A stretch of 64,000 nucleotides of DNA, taken from NCBI GenBank assembly GCA_902806565.1, contig CADCXA010000006.1, positions 1,860,001-1,924,000 of the forward strand, read 5' to 3'. Origin of the DNA: Hypoxylon rubiginosum. Its lineage: Eukaryota > Ascomycota > Sordariomycetes > Xylariales > Hypoxylaceae. Numbering within the stretch: the first letter of the stretch is position 1; each line of letters begins with the position of its first letter. The notes under the pieces are model-generated. The model saw nothing but the letters and a program-made list of their open reading frames with translations, did no database searches and was not told where the DNA came from. The position numbers and the translations under genes are program-made. Shown piece after piece: positions 1 to 12,752 of this stretch.

Positions 1-936
<936 letters not shown>

Positions 937-2376
937 TGTATCGAATTGAGAAAAGATGTTGAAAGTTAATCAATCTCAAGAAAAGTTATAACAAAGAAAG
1001 ATTCCGAGTTATCAACTTTTTATAATCAATTGCGTAGGCTCGTCCTGTTTGTTCGATGCGGAGTTTTATGTAGAAGAAGAGAGCCTTGACCCCACCACAG
1101 GATATTCTTCAGGTGGGGGAGCCGGCACGGCAGTGAGGAGCAACGAGAAGTGACTAACCCGGCCTATGGCCTACCACCTATGGCCTGCGTATGTATCTAA
1201 GGAGATAAAGGATAAATCGTAGATTAGTCCATGTCCCAATTACCTTATGTCCTGATGTCACTTTTACGATCATTACGACCGGTAACACCAATAACACCAA
1301 TACTCCAACGCTCCCAAGCTGCTAGAGCCGGACTTTACCTTTTTTCTTGATCTTGATCTTCAGTCTTGGATCGCTAGGCCCGTAATCCCGTACACGCGTG
1401 TATGTAATACAGATGTAATCCAGGCCATATTACCAGCTTAGAAGCTTTCTAAGCTGTTGATAAGGAGTTCCGAGTAGCTCTAAACCGTTCCGTGCCGAGC
1501 CCTGTGCGATATCGTCCGCCGGCATATTGAAAAGAACGGTCGAATCATGGACAAAACTCGGCATGTACGCCATAGCCATCAAGAAAAGCGTTAGTCTAGT
1601 TTACACCATTCCTTGGTGAAAACTAGCCATTCGCTCTTCTGGCATGCTGTGACTCTTCTTCATCTTACTTTTCTCGTCGAGGTTTGCTGCATTGCAAGAG
1701 AATGCCGGCAGTAATTAACGCGCTTGGTATGGTAAGCCGGTCCATCTAACGTCAGAGGTATACATGACAACTCCTTGGCCTGATCTGCAACGACTTGAAG
1801 ATGAATGAAAATTTTCAGCCTGGAAGCAGAATAGAGAAACAACACGAGGATTAAAGACTGGTGGAATGGAAAAGTGCCATTTATATCGAACTTCCCTTGA
1901 GAACCCGGAGGACTTGTCCTGTGCAACATTGAAGGTACAGGTAAAAAGGTACCTGTGTACCTGTGTACCGGTTCCAGTGGAATTTAGAGAGTGACCCACT
2001 TAAACTTAGACTTTACCTGATTTATCTCCCCGGCTATCAGACGAATTGGCCCGTGCCCATTGACCCTGTAGCTTTAGGCGTGTAACTCCGTACCTTCTAC
2101 CCTGTCACCTTACGATGGTAAACCGCGTCTTTTGGAGCTTCAGCCATCGCGCCGTAAATTTTTTGTTTGCGAATGTTAATCAACATAATACCTAATCCAC
2201 AACCATTCAACTTTTTCTGAGCTCACGCTTTGCAAATTTACAAAGCACTGCTCTATGACGAATCAACTGATGATTTCTCTTCGTTAATTACTATTTTGCC
2301 ATCCTAATAGCCCTTCGAATTTCCAATCCACCATCAAGGCAATTCGAAGGAGCTGCAAAGCTTCGCACCAGCCAAC
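937..2376. other. Intergenic, divergent promoter region
   Basis: No supported gene. It lies between the starts of the class III ADH (minus) and NUP85 (plus), so it must hold both promoters. Around 1955-1975 there is a short direct repeat of the ACCTGTGT type. Open frames at 1660-1999 on the minus strand show no coding character. Confidence 0.6.
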
Positions 2377-5300
2377 ATGTCGTTTCGATTCTCAGATCTG
2401 AATTCATCGCCAGCTACTCCAGTGCGAGGCTCTAGAAAAGCTTCGTCTAGTTTCGGTTTCACTGCAGACCATCCCTCGACAACACCTGCCGGCCCTCCTC
2501 CGCCCTCCTCTGCTCCCTCCTTTACTCCGGCCGGCGACCCATCTCCTTCATTCTTGCAGAGTTCTATCGGCGCCATGACAGGCAAGATCAAGACCCCGAA
2601 TTTCGGAAGACCGAATCTAGCCCAGTCCAAACCTAGCACCGGAAGACGCAGCAATGCTCCGCTAGGACGATCAATCCGAGGCTCTGCACGACAGCCGTCT
2701 AGCCTGAGTAGAGAGTATTTTAGAGAAGAGGACGAAGCAGAGGACGATGACGACGGAGAAGGAGAAGATTTGCCGCCAAATCGGGCAGGCACCTACGGCG
2801 TACCCTATGACGACACAGATACTGAAAACGATAACACGAATCCGCTTGATGACGAGGATGACAACGAGGAAGACCCGGACGCTATGGTGGAGGATGAGGT
2901 TGATTATGACGTGGAAGAGGATCTCCTAAGAGAAATCGCCGGCACTGGACCTTACGGTGATCCTTTGGCTGACGAAGACCTAATGATGCTCACGACACCT
3001 GCCGCAGACGCACGTATCCGCAGGGAAGCCGAAGACATCTTCCGCGCCTCATCTATGCGATCTACCACGGCCCGAAAGCGAGACTTAAAGTACGCAGCAC
3101 TTGCGAAGGATCTCTACAGCCAGTCGCAATTCGCAGAGGTATCCGAGCCTGACAATATCCTACTCCAGACCGAAGAGCTTATCAACCGACTTTACGATGA
3201 GGGTGTGGGCCCCGAAGATGACGAGGAACGGCTGGACGATACCTTGGCCCAGGCTTGCGTCAAGCTTATCAATGAGATATGGGGTCCCTATTTAGAAGAA
3301 CTACCCAAAGTCCGTGATGAGCATGCTGCTAAGGTAGGGCCAAGTTCTACCGCCACGGGCTTTGAAAAGGCCTTCTATCTGGCCACACTAGTCCTCAGGA
3401 TTCACCATACACCAGCAGTCAGGGACGAATTCGGTGGAGCTAGAAACCTTGCCTTACCGGGTGTTCTATTTGATTGGCAGCACGACGAACACAACTTCGA
3501 CTCAAACCAAATAAATGCTATTCTACAGAATCGCCCTTCCCCTGCGACCCATGGGCTGTTCTGGCAGGTTGTCTTTAATGCCCTTGTACGTGGGAACATC
3601 TCTGGAGCCATACAACTACTGAGGAAGGCCGGCTGGGAGTCTGTTAAGAAGAGCACTCGCGGCGAAACCCTTTATAATAGCCAAGCATTGGCCAACATCA
3701 GACGCGTTGTTGAAGACCTGTGCTTGATCATGGAGATCTGTCCTGCAGTAAGCAACGGCAGTTGGGACATTCGGAACAGCGATTGGACCTTGTTCCGCCT
3801 GAAAGCCAAAGCAGCTAAGGAGGGGCTCGTCAGTTTCACCGAGGGTAAGGACCGGACTACCAATCTGTCGTCGAGCCGATTTGGCGGTTCCGAATTCGCC
3901 GACTCGGTTGATGGACGACAATCCCTTGCAGGTCTTGCTCGAAGGGCGGAGAGTCGGATCCCGTGGGACGTATACGAAAACCTTCAATCTCTCTATGCGA
4001 TCCTGATCGGAGAGCCGGATGCAATCCTTGCTGCCGCACAGGACTGGTGCGAAGCAACGGTGGGCTTGTTCGGATGGTGGGATGATAGTCATAACAAGCG
4101 GAATCTCGGTCTGTCTCTTTCAAGATCGCTTCCGCCTGCTAGTCAAACCGTAGACGACAGCGACTTCTTTGACCGCCTTGCCTTATCTCTCCAGACTGCA
4201 GCAGAAGCCGATTTCCACTTCAATGCGGCTGACCCCGTCGAAGTGGGGGTTGCATCAGCATTCGAGGGCAATGTCGAAGGCGTCATTGGGCTTCTGAGAT
4301 TATGGTCGCTTCCGGTCGCGTCAACGGTGGCGGAGATTGCCTCGTTGGGTCGATGGCTACCTCCCCAGGAGCCACAGAATCTTATCAACATGAACGATTT
4401 TGACATGGATGAGCTGGAGGTTTTGGGCATGAATCAGAGCACCGAGGCTGACGAAAAAGACGGTATCAAAGATACCACCATAATTCATTACGCTCGTGGT
4501 TTGAAAGATCGCAAGCAGATATCCGGCATTGGTTTAAATGGCAAAGCTTCTCGAGATGGTTGGGAGATGGCGGTTCTCGCCGTTGGCCGAATGGATTCGC
4601 CCGAGCGCTCTGAGCAATTGGTGCAGGATTTGTTACAGAGCGTTCTCAGCACTGTCGATGAAGACTCCCGTGCGACGGTCGACAAGATCTGGAAGTTGCT
4701 GAATGAGCTAGGCATGATTAACTTTGCCGAAGACACGGCTGAGGTACGTAAACCTTCATGCATTGATGTCGAACCCTCACTAATACTGTTCAGACTTTTG
4801 GCGACATCCTAGCAAAGGACACCTTCCGCTTCGGAGAGGCCCTTTGGTATTACGCCCTAGCGCACCGACCCGGCAAGGTTCGCGACGTTTTGAATACGCT
4901 CATGTCCATTTCTCTAGTGGAATCTACCACATATCCACCCGAGAACCAGCTAGATGACGCCCTCAAACGATTACTAAAGGAGCGCACGACAACGTTGGAA
5001 GGATTTGCCAAGCAGGATCTTGAAGCGGCAGAACTTCTAGGCAAGATGCTTAGTGGATACGCAACGCTCAGACGGTTCTACGAATTACGTGACGGGGACA
5101 GCAAGACGAGCCAGAAATCTCTATTGTGTCGCCAGCAAGCCGCGGCCGCTCTGTCAGCTGTTATCGCAAGTGCCGATGACAACATTCGGGGCGGCCTGTA
5201 TGATGACACGCGTGATGCGGTTGTTAGTGAGGATTTCTTACTAGCATTGCTAGGAGAAGCATCTGTCTTTGTGAGCCAATCGCCACCCGTGATTACTCTC

Positions 5301-5684
5301 GACCAAATCGACACGCTACTCAAGGCTATCGAAGATATCCAAACCGTCGGATCTCGGGTTTATGATGCCTCGGATGAGTTCTTCAAGCTAGTCTTAGCCT
5401 CTGGGCACGGTAAAGGATCAACGCCCGCGGATCTTCTCAAGCAGTCTACGTCTTCCTTAGGTGGCAGCTTCATGATGACGGGCAGCTCGATCATGGCATC
5501 ACAGCTGCACCAGTCTGTAATTAAGAGCGGCATAATCAAGGGACCCATTAAGCGGACATGGGATTGGCGAGGCGGCGTGCTCTCCACTAGCAGTTCCGGG
5601 GATGTGCTGAAGCAAGTCCGATTAGGCCTGACTAGAGATCTGGCCAATCTGTGGCTTGAGCAGGCGGACAGTGTCATATTGTGA
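2377..5684 (+). CDS. NUP85: Nuclear pore complex protein Nup85
   Basis: Structural nucleoporin of the Y-complex (Nup84/Nup107-160 complex) that forms the outer rings of the nuclear pore. Two exons, 2377-4743 and 4794-5684, joined by a 50-bp intron (GTACGT..CAG); the product is 1085 aa, in the usual size range for filamentous-fungal Nup85. The first ~180 residues are disordered: Ser/Pro-rich, then strongly acidic (Asp/Glu runs near residues 118-180). The rest is an alpha-helical solenoid; blocks such as QDWCEATVGLFGWWDD and ADDNIRGGLYDDTRDAV are what I recognise from ascomycete Nup85. Nic96 and other solenoid nucleoporins were considered; Nic96 has an N-terminal coiled coil instead of this acidic tract. 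The call is from remembered family pattern, not a search. Confidence 0.75.
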
Positions 5685-6362
5685 TGGTTTTGCGAAGGGG
5701 GATATCAGGTTCACTGAAACCACTGTTGTTGGAAAGGCATCGAGTTGGCGTTAAGTGAGGTGGGATGAACTCATGTAATACCACCTACCGAATAAAAGCT
5801 GCATTACGGACATATGATTATGTGTTATTAGTTCTCAGTTGTCTGATGAAGCTATGGGTACCTCTATAAGCTGCAACCTCATAGCCTGCATATGCCATGT
5901 GCCCCTTAAATCCGGTTTTGCGTCATCAAAGGACATTATCCTCCCTATCTCCTGGAGGAGGCGGAGCAAAAAAGGGACAAGCTAGCACCAGTTGGAGCTG
6001 GTGTGGAGAATAGACGAGCACCGTAGGATTCGATGTCACGACATGTTGCGCGATTGGGGGCTCGCTTAATGCTTTGTTTAATCGTAGAAGAGGGGAAACC
6101 TGGATATCGGTTGAGTAATCAATCTACTACTAGCATCGAGCCTCACGAATATGTATGAGTGTATAAGGAGTTGATGTACCTACCTGGTAGGAGGTAGACC
6201 ATATGAACTAGCTTCTTTGTCCGGGTTCGTCATGACTACATCGTTTAGATTCTAACTAGAAATCTACCTCACCAACCTAAGCACATCCGAAGAGGACATA
6301 TACTGGAGTTTTTCAAGACGAAGATACTATATTAAATCTCTGGAGTTGATATCTAGCAAACC
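5685..6362. other. Intergenic between NUP85 and the serine hydrolase gene
   Basis: Holds the 3' end of NUP85 and the promoter of the downstream gene on the same strand. A TACCTACCTGGTAGG-like imperfect palindrome lies near 6177-6192. No gene is seen. Confidence 0.5.
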
Positions 6363-7815
6363 ATGCCGTTCTCCCAAGAGGCAGTCACCGAGCTCCGCTC
6401 TATCATGGAGCAGAGCATCGCCGCCACCGGCGACGAGGCCGTAGCAAGCACCATCCCCGGGGCCACCCTGGTAGTCGTGGGGCGGGACGGCACGGAGCTG
6501 TTCGCGCACGCGGCCGGGAAGCGCAACATCCGGTCCCAGGAGCCCATGACGCTGGAGAACGTCATGTGGATGGCGAGCTGCACCAAGATGGTGGTCGGGC
6601 TCGCCTGCATGCAGCTCGTCGAGCGGGGCGCGCTACAACTCGACGACGCCGCGCAGGTCGAGGCGCTGTGCCCCGAGCTGAGGGACGTCAAGGTCCTGAG
6701 GGACGACGGCACATTTGAGGACAGGAAAAAGGGGATTACGTTGAGGATGCTGCTCACCCATACCTCGGGCTTCGGCAACACGTTCTTCGAGGAGACGCTG
6801 AGGGACTGGGGACTTCCTATCGGGATTGATGAGTTCTCGGGCGATATTAGGGATATCCTTAAGATACCGTTGCGGTTCCAACCCGGCGAGGGGTGGATGT
6901 ACGGGGTCAGAAGCTACCTACCTACCTAGTAGAACTAGCGACTCGTCAGAAGTGAAACTAATTTTCCTCTTAGATTGGCATCGACTGGGCCGGCATCATC
7001 CTGCACAGAAAAACAGGGCTGTCCCTCAACGATTTCATCCAGGAGAACATCTGCCGGCCCCTCGGTTTGGAGAACGTCAACTTCCTGCCGACGCAGGCTA
7101 TGAAGGATAACCTGGCGACTATGCACGCCAGGCAGGCGGACGGCAAGCTCGTGCCGCGCGATCACCTGCAACGCCGCCCCTTGGTCGTCGAGACGCCCGA
7201 GGAGATCGCCGGCGTCTTTCACAGCGGCGGCGCCGGGCTCTTCGCGAAGCCGCAGGAGTATGCTCGTAAGTCTCGCCCCGCCCCGCCCCGCCCCGTCTTA
7301 TCTCGTGTCATCCCGAAAAGCGATCCTCTTTCTCTCCGGAACTAGTATATTACCTTTAGGTACCCCCCTAGATATACTGACACGAAACAACGTCTCTAGG
7401 CATCCTCGCCGTCCTCCTCAACGACGGCGCGTGCCCCCGTACGGGCTCCCGGCTGCTCGCCAAAACCACCGTCGACGCGATGTTCGCAAACCAGATCCCG
7501 CGGTTCCCGGACTTCGGGCGGCAGGGCATCCCCGCGGCAAAGCCGGACCTGACGAACCCGCTTCCCGACCTGTACCCGGTCGCGGGCGCGCCCCCGCAGG
7601 GCTGGGGCCTGACGTTCATGCTGAGCGGGGCCAACCCGGCGACGGGCCGGTCCGACGGGACGGCGTACTGGGCCGGGCTGGCGAACACGTACTGGTGGTG
7701 CGACCGCGAGCGGGGCGTCGCCGGGTTGGTGTGCGCGCAGATCCTGCCGTTCCTCGACGCGGGGGTGGTGGACTTGTGGTGGAAGCTCGAGGCGGCCGTG
7801 TTCAGGCATGTTTAG
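6363..7815 (+). CDS. Beta-lactamase-related serine hydrolase (class C / EstB / LovD-like fold)
   Basis: Predicted serine hydrolase or transesterase of the beta-lactamase/penicillin-binding-protein fold. Exons 6363-6905, 6974-7265 and 7400-7815 join in frame to 416 aa. The SxxK nucleophile motif is SCTK at about residues 77-80 (ASCTKM), the next landmark is the LLTHTSGFG block, and the second catalytic motif should be the Tyr of GWMYG just before intron 1. The C-terminal block WAGLANTYWWCD is typical of the fungal members. There is no signal peptide, so it is probably cytosolic. LovD, in statin biosynthesis, is a known fungal member, but no biosynthetic partner genes lie beside this one, so the substrate is unknown. 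Exons are clearly richer in G+C than the flanks. Confidence 0.85.
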
Positions 7816-8531
7816 TCGGCCCGGAGCTGAGCCGTCTGTCTTTTCTACCCAGTGGGAAAAAATCATCTAGGTAATCCCTCGCCGTGGTCATTTCCTCTAT
7901 ATCGCGTTCATTAGCTTTAAACGAAATATGAAAATTTCAAGTGGCGGATGAAAAAAACAGCGTGTCATAGAGTATGTGTGCATTATACTGCGAGAAACTT
8001 CGGCATATTGGGGAATGGGAGAGAAATTATTTACCCCCTTTCTTTTTACCTCATATTTCGAAAGGTCAAAATACACCAAAATACATCGGAATATATGTAG
8101 GGATAAGATACATAGAGTTAGCCCGACTCGAGAGACTTGTGTATATTATTGAATGTAGGAGGGCACATTATGAGGTATACGTCACGTATCGAGATGATGG
8201 CACCTTGACACCAAAAATCAAGTCGAGATGGGAACATGAAAATAGTTTTCGATTTTGTTGGTAAGAGTAGATCGAGACGCTAACGAAGGGTTGCCTCCTG
8301 GATAGGTAAGCTTTTTGTGACTTATATTGCATCTTATGTGTTGTTTTTCGGGGTTTATCAATCTGAACTTGATGCCGATCCTATTCCTACGACCCAACTC
8401 GACGACGATGGTAGAACGTGATAAAAGCTGGACTGACGTCATGGTATGGGTATGTGCTTTAGTTCTTCGATATCCCCTAGCTCCTCCCATGCTTCCCTCC
8501 ACATGATCCTGATACCGCTAGTTGGTGTTTC
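7816..8531. other. Intergenic, convergent gene ends
   Basis: A+T-rich spacer between the 3' ends of the serine hydrolase (plus) and the hydroxyisourate hydrolase (minus). It must contain both transcript ends. Open frames here are short and unconvincing. Confidence 0.5.
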
Positions 8532-8924
8532 TTAGCTTCCTCTGTAAGTCGAATAGCTGTAGGGCGATAGTAGTAGCGGTACATGGTAATGTTGGCCCTT
8601 TAGGACGGTGAATGTGACCAAGACCTCGGGAAAGAAGGTGTTCTCCTCGCCGAAATAGCTTCCGGTATCGAAGCGTAGAGTCCAGGTCGAGTTCTCCTCC
8701 ACTTCGCTAAGAACATCCTCTAGGGTGTAGGTAGGAACATCGCCCGAAGAGTGAATATTTGAGTAAGGTAGCCAAGCTTTGACGCGGCCGTCGTCGTCGG
8801 TCAGAGACTCAAAGGTCTTGAGAGGAGCATGACCTCCTTCTAGCCTGACGCGGATGCCTTTAGCCGGCTTGCCCACGGCGGTGTCCAGGACATGGCACGT
8901 GATGGGATCTTTATCGTTCGCCAT
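8532..8924 (-). CDS. 5-hydroxyisourate hydrolase (transthyretin-like)
   Basis: Hydrolyses 5-hydroxyisourate to OHCU, the second step of urate breakdown after urate oxidase. A single exon codes 130 aa, the normal length. The N-terminal signature ITCHVLDTAVGKPAKG carries the active-site His, the central block has the arginine-containing RLEGG and KAWLPY segments, and the protein ends in the family-diagnostic tetrapeptide YRGS after HYHVPLLLSPYSYSTY. That C-terminus separates the enzyme from true transthyretin. No other purine-catabolism gene is in the window. Confidence 0.95.
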   Translation of the reverse strand: MANDKDPITCHVLDTAVGKPAKGIRVRLEGGHAPLKTFESLTDDDGRVKAWLPYSNIHSSGDVPTYTLEDVLSEVEENSTWTLRFDTGSYFGEENTFFPEVLVTFTVLKGQHYHVPLLLSPYSYSTYRGS

Positions 8925-10179
8925 TGAGCTCAGCTGGTCGCGGTGTTAAAGATGAGGTGTTTGGGACGACCAAGGAATGGAGCGGGCTGTTGAAGATATT
9001 CAACGGGTGATAAGAGGCTCTACTTGTACTTGAGAGACTTAGAAAGCCAAGGTCCTATGAGATGACGAGCCCGGCAGTTGAAGGTAGGACAAATGAGGCG
9101 AAGCTATTCAACAGGGGCAGTGAGTGCAGTGTTCTCACTTCCGGAGGATTTAAAGAAATTACGCACAGTATTAAGAGCGAGAACTTGTATGCAAGTGGCC
9201 AGGGGAGAGTTCCTAAAAGCTTGGCTGGAGACGTACTATGTAAATTAGCGATTAGGAGCTCAGTTGAAATATGTAGCCTGCCTCATGTAGGTGCTTGCCA
9301 GGCTTCTGAGGAGGAATGATAGAGTGATAGAATGGAGGTGTGAGTTGTGAGTGAGTTGCGAGGTTTGAGAATGTACATCTTCAGGCAGCTGAAATCCCCC
9401 CCAAATACAGTGATGTTTTAGGAGCTGATTGCTCGATTGCCTGCTGATTGCCCGCCGATTGCCCAGCGCTGCCAGCCGAACCCCGCTAACTACGGCCCCC
9501 ACCGTGGGGCTGGGTACATACGTCTTTCACTGGAGATCTTCTGTGGGTCATATCTCATCTTCCTCTAAATTTAGAAACAACAAACAAAGCCAGTAAGCCA
9601 GTAGTATACAATCATGGCAAACTCCCCCCCTATCTTTTGCTCTTCAGCCTTTTTCTGTGGCTTTTCATCTTTAATGAGTCTGTCTGCTGTATGGCACGTC
9701 CGTTTTGTGTGCTGCTTTGGAGTCCGCTAGTTTGGTCGTAAGAGACATAACTGGCGGGCTGGGCTCCTTTCACAGCCTCTACTCAATCCAAAGAAATTAG
9801 TCCGTGGCATGATGGCTACTGGATCTACTTGATAAGAGAACGAAACTCGTCGATATGATTTGACGTCTAATTATAGCTCAACGAGACATCAAGTAGTGTA
9901 ACACATCTACCCGAACGTATATGTAAGTAAGACACGCATTCTCTCCCAACTCTCTCCCCAAAGTCCTGCCTTGAATCTTCATTTGGGTCTGCCTTTCGAT
10001 GCCTAAGTAGTATTGCGCTATGCCGCCTAGGAAGGCAGTGCATCGGTTGAGACATGGGAATCCATTAAGCGGTGAGAAATATCGCCCCTATTAGGCGAGG
10101 CTAACCGAGCAAACGAGGGAACTAGTTAGACTGCGGTTAATGAAGAGAGTATAGGTATTTTTTTTTACCTCGAGTGAAC
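8925..10179. other. Intergenic
   Basis: Contains the promoter of the hydroxyisourate hydrolase and the 3' end of the O-methyltransferase. Open frames at 9062-9319 and 9260-9502 have no start context or domain signal. A run of eight or more T lies near 10158 just beyond the O-methyltransferase stop codon. Confidence 0.5.
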
Positions 10180-11889
10180 TCATGCTAAGTGGCACTCGAT
10201 TATGCCTAGGATACTGCGACATTCCCATGCCTTCACCATCTTCAATCCCGCTCGCTCGAATAGCTTTCGGAATTCCGCATGGGTCCGCTCCTTGCCGTTC
10301 ATCAGAGCCATCATGCTTATGTCGAGGGAAAACCCATGATGGACGTGGACGCCATAGTTAGCCAGCAGAGGCTTCGGCGCTGCTTGGATATAGGGATCTC
10401 CCAATGTTTCAATCAGCGTGATATCGGCAACTAGCAGTCGTGAATTCGGACCCATAGCTTCGGCTGTATTCGAGAGGATTCTGACACAGTCCTCATCATT
10501 CCAGTCGTGTCTTTCTAGAGTTAGCCTTATCTTTGGCTTATGGACTTCAGAATGGCGTCTTACAGAACATGTCGCAACCAATAGATGTCGGCACCCTTGA
10601 CGGGGTTGGGCTTGAAGAAGTCATGCGCTATGAACTGCATTCGTCCTGACTCCAGAGCTTCGGGATATTCCTTTTCCCATATCGAGACTCCTTGTTCCGT
10701 CGCCGTATCCTGGTCCTGGACTATGAACCGTAGGTCTGGATACAATCGAGCTAATTGAAGATCGAAACTACCTAGAATCACGTTAGTTTCGTCTCAGATC
10801 ATGGGCTGACATAGTTGGAACAGTCTATGCCCTTTTGAACTTAGAACCGACAACTTACCTACACCACCCCCAACGTCGACAATCAAACCGGTCCCTAGAT
10901 CTTTCCAGGGGAAGTCGTACAAGTGAGGACCGCCCAGGCTCTTGCTGTTACCAGCAAGGTACAAGTTATACAACCTAGTGTCGTCCCTCGGAACCAACTC
11001 CTCGCCCGGTGAGACTACTATCGGCTCGTACGGCCCTCTCGCCGCACCGGGACTCGCTTTGTCTGCTGCTCGTGATCGGGGAACTTTCTGGTCCATCCAC
11101 TGGAAGAAAGGAAGATTAGTGCCTACAGCCAACGGCCAGGCTGCATCTTGCGTTTCGTAACTCGGTCCCCGGACAGGGTCGTTCAGCGTCTCTGGCAATG
11201 CTGACGCGGCGGCGAATCCCAAGGAACTGCGAATTGTTAACATCTCGAGGCAGTTTTCGCAAGCCCACCAAAGGAACACCGACCTGCACTTTACTTGCGC
11301 TTGTAGCTTTTCGTCGTCGACTAGGGCTTGGGTGATCCTATTATTGGCGAACCTATCGGGCGCGACCTCGCGAAAGATGTGCTGCGTCGTTAGCATTCGC
11401 AAGATACGGGCTGACTGCTGTTAGCGGCGCTGGTTACATTGGTCCTTGCGGAAGAGAAGAAGAACAACAAGAAGAACAAGAAGAACATATTGGCGGCCGT
11501 AACGTACCGAGCTTCTTCTGCTCAAGCCCGGTAGCCTTCGCTAGGTCCTCGACGGGAACGCCATCCTCTCCACCCTTGGACAGCAGGATGGCAATATCGT
11601 GCTCCATTGCCACGTGGAGCGCTCGAACCTCAAAGTAAATCTCGGCGAAATCTACAAGTCGATGATGTGGCTCGACCACGAGCTCCTCGATAGACCCTAG
11701 TGCGGCGATGATAAGCCTTTGCGCGTCGTAGGCCTTGCGGCCGGGGATCGTAAAGTTCATCTCGGACGCTGGCACCGCTTCCGGCGCAGGGTTCTCCCAT
11801 TCTGAAATCAGCGTTTCCGATGCCTCTTGGATGAGCTTCACTACCTGGCGAAGGTCTGTAGCCCGCGATGATACATCATCGTAGGACAT
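10180..11889 (-). CDS. SAM-dependent O-methyltransferase (OmtA/StcP-type)
   Basis: Predicted class I methyltransferase for a phenolic, often polyketide, hydroxyl. Five exons fit an unbroken frame: 11889-11508, 11410-11284, 11226-10859, 10771-10564 and 10510-10180, giving 471 aa. The N-terminal part has the winged-helix dimerisation domain (ATGLEQKKL then ARILRMLTTQHIF). The SAM site is VDVGGGVG at an exon end, joined to GSFDLQLARLYPDLRF. The catalytic-His region reads RHVLHDWND once intron 4 is removed with the AAAG acceptor. Intron 2 (11283-11227) is the least certain, because read-through is also open; an upstream in-frame ATG at 11922 is an alternative start. No PKS, NRPS, P450 or cluster regulator adjoins it, so it looks like an orphan tailoring enzyme. 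Confidence 0.88.
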
Positions 11890-12752
11890 GGTGCAAGCCT
11901 TTCTGATATTTATCGCAATCACGTCTAGTTGAAATTGTGATCAGGACTGTGCTGTGACTCGAAATGTTCTGAGCTATGTATTACTCTATAGGGACTAATT
12001 CTTCTGATATGTATAGCACAGCGCGAGCTAGATATATGCTACTGCTTTGCCGCCGGTCCAGCGCTCTGCAGAGCGATACCCTTTTCGATTTGCCGTACGT
12101 CGGCACGGCACTTATAGCGTGCATCTCCGTATACGACACCGGCATCGATAGCAAGGACAGAACCAAGATCGCATTGGAAGGCTTACCTCGCCGCGCCCGC
12201 TTTAAACGGGCTGTCCCACTCTCCCCTCGAGATAATGGGACGTGGGGAAACCCTGTCGGCGGGAGGAGAGGACAAGGGGATCGTAAGGGGGGGATACCCC
12301 TTTTTGCCTATTAGCATGTAGCCATGTGCTTTTGATGACGGATGCAACGTCTTATCAACACACCGGTTACAAGCCCCCCAATTCTCGACCAGGTCTATCA
12401 CCAAGTCGGAGGAATAATGTTACTGTGCAATGCCGTTGGTAATCAATTGGGGAGCATACGATATATAACAAGAAAGGCCTTCGCCCTGGCTAGAATGTAG
12501 TCCGACTGCAACAAATTGCATGAATACCGGAACTTACCCTATTGGTCGGTATATACGCTGGCGCAAAGGGAGAATATACATAGGGGGTATATCTAGACCC
12601 GCGGTTAACATCACCATAGGCTACGGTAATGATCTTTAGTCACGTAAGAACTACAGAACTTTGCTAATGTGTTGAAGAGAGCATTATAATTACTAGGTGC
12701 GGGTTATGTTCTTGGGAGAATTCCTAGGAGACGACTTCGGTGAAAGGGTTGT
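11890..12752. other. Intergenic
   Basis: Promoter of the O-methyltransferase and 3' flank of the kelch gene, both on the minus strand. Open frames at 11976-12404 on both strands look random. No repeat or RNA gene is recognised. Confidence 0.5.

Noticed and set aside
6363..11889. A secondary-metabolite cluster made of the serine hydrolase, hydroxyisourate hydrolase and O-methyltransferase
   Set aside because: No backbone enzyme, transporter or cluster regulator is present, and the hydrolase between them belongs to purine catabolism.
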